A DNA stretch of 7,214 nt. It comes from Candidatus Methanomethylophilaceae archaeon. Lineage in GTDB: Archaea; Thermoplasmatota; Thermoplasmata; Methanomassiliicoccales; Methanomethylophilaceae. A program made the position numbers and the translations under genes. The stretch is from positions 1 through 7,214 of the forward strand of contig DUKW01000004.1 in assembly GCA_013329105.1 (NCBI GenBank). Reading direction: 5' to 3'. The notes beneath the pieces are model-generated. The model ran no database searches. It saw nothing but the letters and a program-made list of their open reading frames with translations, and had not been told where the DNA came from. Below, one piece after another: positions 1 through 5,403 of the stretch. Positions within the stretch are counted from its first letter, which is position 1. Each line of letters begins with the position of its first letter.

Positions 1-563
1 TGGGTGCGATCGTTGGAAACGTGATGGATTTTGGTGCCGGTATATCGATACAAGATCCGGACGAACTACTTGAGCGTTTTCAGACACTCCTCGAGCAGGG
101 ACTGAATATCAATGATGTCGCCACTCTCGAAAAGATGCTGAGCCCTGGAAATACGGTGCTCTATCTTTTCGACAATTGCGGTGAGTCGGTCTTCGACCGT
201 CTTCTGATAGAGGAGATCAGGTCTCGCGACTGCAAAGTGGTAGGTGTAGTAAAAGGAGAGCCTATACTCACAGACGTTACGATGGAGGATGCTCTCAGGG
301 CGGGGCTGCACGAGGGTTTGGATGAAATTGTGGATACGGGACAGTTCGCCGTGGGAATAGATCTCAGAACGGCGAGTGAAGAATGCCTTAAAGCCTTTGA
401 TGAATGCGATATTATAATATCCAAAGGTATGGCCAATTTCGAGGCACTTTCTGATGAGCAGCTTGGACCCATTTTCTTTCTCATGAAGGCCAAGTGCCAA
501 CCGGTTGCAAAGGAGATCGGCGCTAGGAAGGACGAGAACGCGGCCCTCTATCGGAGCCGCTAG
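1..563 (+). CDS. DUF89 (ARMT1-like) metal-dependent phosphatase family protein, 5' end missing
   Basis: The reading frame is open from the left edge (first full codon at 3), so this is the C-terminal 187 or so residues; archaeal members are usually near 280-290 residues. Family signatures are visible in order: GNVMDFGAG at 15-41, the DN-CGE metal site with Asp171-173 and Asn174-176, the KGEP-ILTD segment with its Asp codon at 273, the SKGMANFE motif at 420-443, and the MKAKCQPVA segment at 483-509. DUF89 proteins are soluble Mn/Ni/Co-dependent phosphatases proposed to repair damaged or overflow sugar phosphates and related metabolites; the substrate of this archaeal branch is not known. The GTG/ATG at 21-26 lies inside the conserved GN-x-x-DFG motif and is not the true start. 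It ends TAG at 561-563, tail to tail with the next gene. One difference from the form I recall for archaeal members: Thr replaces the usual Asn just before the metal Asp in the P-x-x-N-D motif. Confidence 0.9.
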   Translation, partial: GAIVGNVMDFGAGISIQDPDELLERFQTLLEQGLNINDVATLEKMLSPGNTVLYLFDNCGESVFDRLLIEEIRSRDCKVVGVVKGEPILTDVTMEDALRAGLHEGLDEIVDTGQFAVGIDLRTASEECLKAFDECDIIISKGMANFEALSDEQLGPIFFLMKAKCQPVAKEIGARKDENAALYRSR

Positions 564-1819
564 GCGACAGAGGCATGATTCGTTCCCTTCACTTGTCTGT
601 ACGCTATGTAAATAAGGATAGCGTGCATGGCTAAGGCGGCTGTTATTGGGAGTATGGCCCAGAGGCCCTCCATTGGCAATACGGAAGGCTCCCCATCATA
701 TGAGTTGAACATCTGCACGAAGAATGCCAGCCCCATCGCCACAGTAATGAGATATGGCTGCAGGCGATCGCTATTCACTAAGAGGCAGAGTACAGAATAT
801 GGAATGATGAAATAACAGGTAAATATCTTGGGGAAAAACATTAAGAACGGTAGTATCAAGAGATATGCTCCCTTCGCGGGATCGATGCCTTTCTTCCATA
901 TATAACAAAGCATCAGCAGCGTGCTTATCAACAGAAGGGACTGGAGAAGGGCCCCCGGTACAATAATACCCACATCATGGAGCACTCTCCATATGCTTAT
1001 ACCCTCTGCCAGGCCTGCCTCACCGGTCTGACTGAGGTAGTATCTTATGAAGAAAATGAAATCCTCACCGGCGGCGATGACGAAAGGTACACAAACCGCT
1101 GCCGCTGTGGCAACGATGATCACTATGGACTTCTTAGCCTCAGCTGCTTTCTGACGTATCAGGGTTAGAGGGATAAGCACAACTGAAAACACCTTGGTAA
1201 AGGCACCCAGTATCGAGGCGAAGGTTGCTGTCTTCGCCATACCGATCATAAGAAGAAGTACTGGCAGAACGTAGAACAGCGCGACTATCGTTTCATCCTG
1301 AACGAAAATGAGAGCTGTTATCCATGTTATAGGATTAAAGAGATAGAAAGTAGCGGATCTAATGGCATATTGTGGTTCTATCCTCCATAGTAAAAGAACC
1401 ATCAGGGCTGCGGTGATGAAAACGTATATGCTGAACAGGATGGCATAGGAACCGACTGTGCCTCCCATAAGGGCCGCCGGCACCATCAAATACATTATAA
1501 GGGGAGGACTCTCTGAATAGAAGTCCAAATAGGGGATCTGCCCCTCGAGGATACCTTCAGTACGCTCCTGATAAAATGCTATGTCAGGGTGTGATCTGGC
1601 ATTAGGTCCTGTGAGGTTTCCCACAAAATCAGCACCGAAATTGATCGATGACATTATGAAAAACAACACTGTGTAAAAAATAGCGGCTATCAGGAATACC
1701 GCAACGACCTTCCTTACTGGTGAATTGTTAAGGGTGGTTGAGAGGCCGCCCCGCCCCGAGGAGGACTTCTCATTGCCTTTAGAATTTGTATCGTTACTGA
1801 CTGTCGTATCGGACTCCAT
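560..1819 (-). CDS. Polytopic GT-C-type glycosyltransferase (DUF2029/PIG-M-like)
   Basis: This is a 419-residue integral membrane protein with about ten hydrophobic segments, probably a glycosyltransferase using a lipid-phosphate-linked sugar on the outer face of the membrane. A polar tail of about 37 residues, rich in Ser/Asn/Gly/Thr, precedes the first membrane segment (about 38-58). The long loop after it carries H-P-D-I-A-F-Y at 77-83, where D79 is the candidate catalytic Asp of GT-C folds, followed by G-Q-I-P-Y-L-D-F and E-S-P-P-L at 93-107. Further on are NPITW (162-166), QDE (174-176) and FTK (207-209), all typical of the GT87/DUF2029 and PIG-M-like group. I chose the ATG at 1819 because an AAGGAGG site lies 9 bases upstream; a TTG at 1852 would add 11 residues but lies upstream of that site. 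The sugar and acceptor cannot be read from the sequence. The gene is divergent from the nucleotidyltransferase, which suggests a shared pathway. Confidence 0.8.
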   Translation of the reverse strand: MESDTTVSNDTNSKGNEKSSSGRGGLSTTLNNSPVRKVVAVFLIAAIFYTVLFFIMSSINFGADFVGNLTGPNARSHPDIAFYQERTEGILEGQIPYLDFYSESPPLIMYLMVPAALMGGTVGSYAILFSIYVFITAALMVLLLWRIEPQYAIRSATFYLFNPITWITALIFVQDETIVALFYVLPVLLLMIGMAKTATFASILGAFTKVFSVVLIPLTLIRQKAAEAKKSIVIIVATAAAVCVPFVIAAGEDFIFFIRYYLSQTGEAGLAEGISIWRVLHDVGIIVPGALLQSLLLISTLLMLCYIWKKGIDPAKGAYLLILPFLMFFPKIFTCYFIIPYSVLCLLVNSDRLQPYLITVAMGLAFFVQMFNSYDGEPSVLPMEGLWAILPITAALAMHAILIYIAYRQVKGTNHASVA

Positions 1820-1828
1820 TCGGATGTT

Positions 1829-1835
1829 CCTCCTT
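1829..1835 (-). promoter_or_regulatory. Strong Shine-Dalgarno that fixes the GT-C gene start
   Basis: On the minus strand this reads AAGGAGG, with 9 bases before the ATG at 1819. It lies inside the longer reading frame that starts with TTG at 1852, and so argues for the shorter protein. Confidence 0.75.
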
Positions 1836-1851
1836 TCCCCTGAACCTATCA

Positions 1852-1866
1852 AATACTTTAAGTATT
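1852..1866. promoter_or_regulatory. Near-perfect inverted repeat in divergent promoter region
   Basis: AATACTT and AAGTATT form 7-base arms around a single central T. The element sits in the 154-base gap between two divergent glycan genes. Its right part overlaps the A/T-rich stretch best placed to be the TATA box of the minus-strand gene. It could be an operator for a dimeric regulator, or only the result of an A/T-rich promoter. No regulator gene is in the window. Confidence 0.35.
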
Positions 1867-1869
1867 ATG
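1860..1869 (-). promoter_or_regulatory. Candidate TATA box for GT-C gene
   Basis: Minus-strand reading CATAATACTT. A start of transcription about 25 bases downstream would fall near 1838, giving a short leader of about 18 bases that just includes the AAGGAGG site. This is placement by spacing and base composition only. Confidence 0.35.
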
Positions 1870-1887
1870 ATATGAGGGGACGATTAA

Positions 1888-1896
1888 TGTATTTAT
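1888..1896 (+). promoter_or_regulatory. Candidate TATA box for nucleotidyltransferase gene
   Basis: The A/T-rich run TGTATTTAT lies in TTAATGTATTTATCG. Transcription would begin near 1917, leaving a leader of about 55 bases before the preferred ATG at 1974. Other A/T-rich stretches in the same gap could serve instead. Confidence 0.3.
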
Positions 1897-1961
1897 CGTG
1901 ATGATTATTACTGATGGTTCAGTCCATCCTCTGCGCAACAATACTTTCAAAAACAGAGAAC

Positions 1962-1969
1962 AAAGGTGA
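1962..1969 (+). promoter_or_regulatory. Shine-Dalgarno deciding the nucleotidyltransferase start
   Basis: AAAGGTGA, complementary to the UCACC part of the archaeal 16S tail, ends 4 bases before the ATG at 1974. It supports that ATG over the upstream one at 1914. Confidence 0.6.
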
Positions 1970-1973
1970 ACAG

Positions 1974-2981
1974 ATGGGACCTGCTGTATCCCAAGCGATA
2001 ATAATGGTAGGCGGTAAAGGAACTAGATTAAGACCACTCACAGAGGAGATCCCCAAACCCCTCCTGCCTGTATTGGGCGTTCCGTGCCTCGAATATGTTA
2101 TCAAAAGTATTGCCGATGCGGGTATCAAAGAGATCATATTGGCCTGTGGTTATAAGTCCCAAAAAATCAACGACATCATCGGGAACGGGGAGCGTTTCGG
2201 TATCCAGATAAGCTATGCGTATGAAGAGCACCCCGCCGGTACTGCGGGAGCTGTCAAGCTATTGGAGGATCGCGTCGATCAGAGATTCCTTGTGGCGAGC
2301 GGCGATGTGCTTGCTGATGTGAACATAGCAGACATGGTCAAAACCCATGAAAGAGGAGAGGCCATGGCGACCATGGCCCTGACGGAAGTCGATGAACCTA
2401 CAGAGTTTGGTATCGTCGGGATCGATGAGGGTATGAGCATTATAAGGTTTAAGGAGAAGCCTAAAGAAGATGAGGTCTTCTCCAAGCTTATCAACGCCGG
2501 CGTGTACGTGATCGAGAGGGACGTCCTTTCCCTGATACCAAAGGATACGATGTTCGATTTCTCTAAAGACTTATTTCCCCTGATGCTCTCCAAAGGGGTA
2601 CCGCTCAAAGGACACATCATAGACGGTTTTTGGATGGATATCGGAAGGCCCTTAGATCTTTTAAAGGCCAACCTGGAGATGGCTAGGATAAAAGGGCATC
2701 GGATCCATGAAGATGTCGAGATAGATGATGAGAGCTCATTGACAGAAACGGTGGTTCTGGGGCGTTCTTTAATAAAAGGTTCGAAGATAAAAAACAGTGT
2801 AATACATCCATTTGTTAAAACGGAAGGGGCGGTGATCGAGAATAGCTTAGTGATGGATGGGGCGGAGATATCCGCCGGCAGCACGATCAGAAACAGCATA
2901 CTGGGCGTTTCTTCCAGGGTAGGGGAGGGAGTGATGCTTGAGAACGCTGTTGTGGCCAACCGCCAACGGATTTCATTGTGA
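1974..2981 (+). CDS. Sugar-1-phosphate nucleotidyltransferase (NDP-sugar pyrophosphorylase, COG1208 type)
   Basis: This 335-residue cytoplasmic enzyme should join a sugar 1-phosphate to an NTP, giving an NDP-sugar and pyrophosphate. The Rossmann-like catalytic domain covers about 1-240: GGKGTRLRPLT at 13-23 (nucleotide binding), IPKPLLPV at 26-33 with the catalytic Lys, E-x-P-A-GTAGA at 85-93, S-GD at 109-111 with metal-binding D111, F-KEKP at 159-163, NAGVY at 174-178, FDFSKDLFP at 194-202, and GFWMDIGRP at 218-226 with the second metal Asp, D222. The FDFSKDLFP and W-x-D-I-G pair is common in mannose-1-phosphate guanylyltransferase-like and related proteins, but the sugar and base are not certain. 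Residues from about 245 to the end form a short left-handed beta-helix of hexapeptide-like repeats, too short to suggest a full acetyltransferase. The ATG at 1974 has a GGTGA site and puts the GG motif near residue 13, as is usual; an ATG at 1914 would add 20 residues with no family match. It likely feeds the neighbouring glycosyltransferases. Confidence 0.9.
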   Translation: MGPAVSQAIIMVGGKGTRLRPLTEEIPKPLLPVLGVPCLEYVIKSIADAGIKEIILACGYKSQKINDIIGNGERFGIQISYAYEEHPAGTAGAVKLLEDRVDQRFLVASGDVLADVNIADMVKTHERGEAMATMALTEVDEPTEFGIVGIDEGMSIIRFKEKPKEDEVFSKLINAGVYVIERDVLSLIPKDTMFDFSKDLFPLMLSKGVPLKGHIIDGFWMDIGRPLDLLKANLEMARIKGHRIHEDVEIDDESSLTETVVLGRSLIKGSKIKNSVIHPFVKTEGAVIENSLVMDGAEISAGSTIRNSILGVSSRVGEGVMLENAVVANRQRISL

Positions 2982-4061
2982 TCTATTCCCCTCTAAGACC
3001 TTCTCATAGACACTGATATACATACCCGTCATTCTTTTGATAGAAGGTATTTTATCAGTCAGAGGCCCGACAGCAGGCGGATCTGACAGCACCTCCCAGA
3101 CGATCTCTGCAAGCTCATCGTAATCATAATCTTTCCCCTTATATACGATGCAGCCCTGTTCCCCCTCAAACTCTCTCAGTGCCATCCTATCAGATACCAG
3201 ACAGGGTGTTCCTTGACTCAAGGCCTCGGCAACGACCAAGCCATAGGCCTCCGCCTCTGAGAGAAGGACAAGTAAAGAAGACCTTTTAATCAGGTCGTCC
3301 AGTTGCTTCCTCTCAACGTGCGGGATAATCTTCACAAAGCCACTCAGAGAAGATAATTCTATTTCTTTTTCAATGGACTCCTTCATCGGCCCGTCGCCGA
3401 CCATCACCGCTTTGACCTCTTTTCCCTTTTCATGCAGGCGTTTCACTATACCAACGACATGCTGCGGTCCCTTATACCTCTCCATTCGGCCTATAAATAA
3501 TATGTTCCCATCCCGCCCCCTATTATCCAAGTCAAATTTCTGCACACCGTGTGAAATCGTAGTCACCCTGTCACAAAACGGGTAGCTTTCGAGTACCAAT
3601 CCCTTTTCGTAATCGGAGCAGCATATAACCATTGCTGCATCACGGAACAGCGGTGATGCCATCGGTTTGTAAAGATAAAACAAAAGCTTCCCAAGATGAC
3701 TGTGCCCTTTACCATGATAATGCGGCGAAAAAACATATGGTACGCCCTGTCGGACACACTCCCTTGAGGCCTCTAGTGATAGAAAAGGATAAAAGGAGTT
3801 AATGTGGACTATATCAAACTCACCAATTATTCTTTTTAACGTTCCTTTGAAGAAGAAATTAACACCATGAAACTCAAGGGGACTGTTAGGGAGCCGCATT
3901 ACTCTTACACCGTTGATGGTCTCGTCCCCTTCAACATCCGACGTGCACAACACCGTACATTCATGCCCATGCTCTACCAGGTTCTCTGCCAGATTCTGAA
4001 CGAAGGTTTCTACACCACCGACATGTGGCGGATAAAACTCCGATACCATCAGAATCCTCAT
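2973..4061 (-). CDS. GT4-family glycosyltransferase (GT-B fold)
   Basis: This 362-residue protein is a retaining nucleotide-sugar glycosyltransferase that probably works at the cytoplasmic face of the membrane on a lipid-linked or surface-polymer precursor. The N-terminal domain opens with ILMVSEFYPPHVGGVE, including the acceptor-side GGVE loop at 15-18, and holds DIVHINS at 83-89 and SPHYHGKGH at 112-120. The C-terminal donor domain begins with FIGRMERYKG (189-198), then MVGDGP (220-225) and the E-x7-E signature E271...E279 in EAYGLVVAEALSQGTP. Its length fits the family, which includes PIG-A-like and mannosyl- or glucosyltransferases; the sugar is unknown. The ATG overlaps the stop of the upstream TagF-like gene as ATGA (4058-4061), and a GAGGGAGAT site lies 5 bases before it, so the two are co-transcribed and probably translationally coupled. 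The 3' end overlaps the convergent nucleotidyltransferase gene by 9 bases. Confidence 0.92.
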   Translation of the reverse strand: MRILMVSEFYPPHVGGVETFVQNLAENLVEHGHECTVLCTSDVEGDETINGVRVMRLPNSPLEFHGVNFFFKGTLKRIIGEFDIVHINSFYPFLSLEASRECVRQGVPYVFSPHYHGKGHSHLGKLLFYLYKPMASPLFRDAAMVICCSDYEKGLVLESYPFCDRVTTISHGVQKFDLDNRGRDGNILFIGRMERYKGPQHVVGIVKRLHEKGKEVKAVMVGDGPMKESIEKEIELSSLSGFVKIIPHVERKQLDDLIKRSSLLVLLSEAEAYGLVVAEALSQGTPCLVSDRMALREFEGEQGCIVYKGKDYDYDELAEIVWEVLSDPPAVGPLTDKIPSIKRMTGMYISVYEKVLEGNRSQ

Positions 4062-5305
4062 GAAAAATCTCCCTCTAACCGATGGTTCTCCTTTAGAGAT
4101 TTCATTATAAATTGATAAAGATCCCCGGAGCGTGATCCCTTTACATCCTTTATCAATAGCGATCTGACAGTCTCACGACGATCGGCATCCTTAAGAGGGT
4201 TGGTAAACGCCTCCTGAAGAGAAGACTTGAACCCCTCCCAATCATATACCTTAGGGCCAGGCGTCCAAAAATCATAGTCGTCGAAGACCATTCCTCGCGT
4301 ACGCTGGTAATCTTCAAGGTCGTAGGGAATGAAGATACAGGGGCGATTCAGTAACAGATAATCTATGTATATGGATGAATAATCCGTGATGAGCACATCG
4401 ATATTAGGCAAGACCTTAGTAACCTCGTTACATAAATCAGGACCAAAATACCTCACCCTTTCGCTTTCCTCAAGGTTTTCTTCTTCGTAAAAGTGCATCC
4501 TGTATAGTAGATACGCGTCGTTCTCTGCCAAGAAACGCTCCAACTCCTCCCTGTTGAACCCTTCGAAAGGGAAAAGCCTTGCTCCTTCAGTGGGATTGCG
4601 GTCTATGCTGTTACCTCTGTATGTTGGCGCATATAATATGAGTTTCGAGCTTTCAGGTATATCGGGCAAAAGATCCCTAACCCCAAAATCCTGAGCCTCA
4701 AACAGCCAATCATGACGAGGATGGCCCAGAATAACAATTTTGCGAGGGTCACACATGGTTGCCTGTGAGATTATATGCCCCTCAAGTTTTGATGCCACTA
4801 TTCGTATATCGATTAGCTTGTCCAAACGACTCCAGTGCCGTATCTTTTTCTTGTCACTACGAAAAGGGTGGTCTGACGGTTCCCCCAATATCTCTATGTT
4901 CTTCAGAGGCGTTCCATGCCATAGATCGATGCATAACTTCTTATGAGACCATCCCAGGAAAGGAAAACAATCCCAATTATCACCACCTAATATAAGAACA
5001 CGGGAATGAAGGAAAAGAGGCGCCGCCTTTAACATATGAAAAAGGGAAGGAATCACTCCCTCTTCGGCCTTCTCATAAGGGAGGTAATATCCCACTTCAA
5101 AACAAGTATCATCCTTCTCTAGATATTCAAAGAATGCCAGCGAGCTGCCGGTCAGCTTATCCCCATTATTAGAACAAATCAGGATCAGGTTGTCCTTAGG
5201 CCATATTCTGTCGGCCGCTTTCCATAGGTGATACAAGGCCGTCTCGATTGCTTGATTCCGCATTATCAGGTCTCTGAGGGTCCCATGCATCATTACTTTC
5301 CCCAT
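4058..5305 (-). CDS. TagB/TagF-like CDP-glycerol (polyol-phosphate) glycerophosphotransferase
   Basis: This 415-residue protein carries the Glyphos_transf domain of bacterial teichoic acid enzymes, which transfer glycerol- or ribitol-phosphate from CDP-polyol to a lipid-linked or polymer acceptor at the inner membrane face. Motifs in order: LWHGTPLK at 128-135 with H130, GHPRHD at 194-199, LILYAPTYR at 222-230, LYRMH at 267-271 with H271, LITDYSSIYIDY at 305-316, RPCIFIPYDLEDY after it, and a W-TPGP segment near the end. H130 and H271 occupy the positions of the two essential histidines of this family. The first 110 or so residues are less conserved. There is no signal peptide or membrane span, so membrane contact would be peripheral. 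Starts at GTG 5314, GTG 5311, ATG 5305, ATG 5293 and ATG 5290 are possible; I prefer 5305 because GGTGAT, matching the 16S tail, sits just before it. It is first in a two-gene operon with the GT4 gene. The donor is inferred, since no CDP-glycerol synthase is in the window. Confidence 0.87.
   Translation of the reverse strand: MGKVMMHGTLRDLIMRNQAIETALYHLWKAADRIWPKDNLILICSNNGDKLTGSSLAFFEYLEKDDTCFEVGYYLPYEKAEEGVIPSLFHMLKAAPLFLHSRVLILGGDNWDCFPFLGWSHKKLCIDLWHGTPLKNIEILGEPSDHPFRSDKKKIRHWSRLDKLIDIRIVASKLEGHIISQATMCDPRKIVILGHPRHDWLFEAQDFGVRDLLPDIPESSKLILYAPTYRGNSIDRNPTEGARLFPFEGFNREELERFLAENDAYLLYRMHFYEEENLEESERVRYFGPDLCNEVTKVLPNIDVLITDYSSIYIDYLLLNRPCIFIPYDLEDYQRTRGMVFDDYDFWTPGPKVYDWEGFKSSLQEAFTNPLKDADRRETVRSLLIKDVKGSRSGDLYQFIMKSLKENHRLEGDFS
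4067..4075 (-). promoter_or_regulatory. Ribosome binding site of GT4 gene inside upstream gene
   Basis: Minus-strand reading GAGGGAGAT, 5 bases before the ATG at 4061 and inside the last codons of the TagF-like gene. The GT4 gene can therefore start translation independently as well as by coupling. Confidence 0.5.
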
Positions 5306-5306
5306 T

Positions 5307-5312
5307 ATCACC
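5307..5312 (-). promoter_or_regulatory. Shine-Dalgarno used to choose TagF-like start
   Basis: The minus strand reads GGTGAT followed by one base and ATG. The gap looks small, but GGTGAT pairs with the AUCACC end of the 16S tail, so the aligned spacing from the GGAGG core would be about 5. A weaker alternative, GGGGA, lies 5 bases before the ATG at 5293. Confidence 0.45.
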
Positions 5313-5343
5313 ACAAATAGAACTTACTCAATGATAAGAACAA

Positions 5344-5353
5344 GATATATTTC
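5344..5353 (-). promoter_or_regulatory. Candidate TATA box for TagF-like/GT4 operon
   Basis: Minus-strand reading GAAATATATC, the best TATA-like element in the 98-base divergent gap. Transcription would start near 5320-5325, giving a leader of about 15-20 bases before 5305. Confidence 0.45.
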
Positions 5354-5367
5354 TTCCCGTCGAATAG

Positions 5368-5377
5368 CAAAATATCA
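5368..5377 (+). promoter_or_regulatory. Candidate TATA box for Cdc48/VAT gene
   Basis: The A/T-rich run in AGCAAAATATCAATT is centred about 31 bases before the ATG. A transcript beginning about 25 bases downstream would start within a few bases of the ATG at 5404, which fits a leaderless or nearly leaderless mRNA. Confidence 0.4.
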
Positions 5378-5403
5378 ATTACCGGAGATCGTTCTTCCTA
5401 TAG

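Noticed and set aside
66..500. Two minus-strand open frames across the DUF89 gene
   Set aside because: The plus-strand frame carries clear DUF89 motifs throughout; the minus frames match nothing and follow from its base composition.
627..1168. Plus-strand open frames at 627-815 and 977-1168
   Set aside because: They lie entirely inside the GT-C gene on the other strand, have no ribosome sites or family motifs, and are shadows of its codons.
1914..1973. Upstream ATG adding 20 residues to the nucleotidyltransferase
   Set aside because: The extra residues have no family match, the ATG lacks a ribosome site, and the ATG at 1974 has GGTGA at good spacing. A leaderless transcript from 1914 is not fully excluded.
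2279..2959. Long minus-strand frame of 226 codons inside the nucleotidyltransferase
   Set aside because: It is Ser/Thr/Pro-rich, with no recognisable domain. The opposite strand encodes the conserved catalytic and beta-helix parts, so it is an antisense shadow.
5323..5338. Weak dyad CTTACTCAATGATAAG upstream of the TagF-like gene
   Set aside because: The arms match only with a bulge, and the element is too short and A/T-rich to call an operator or terminator.
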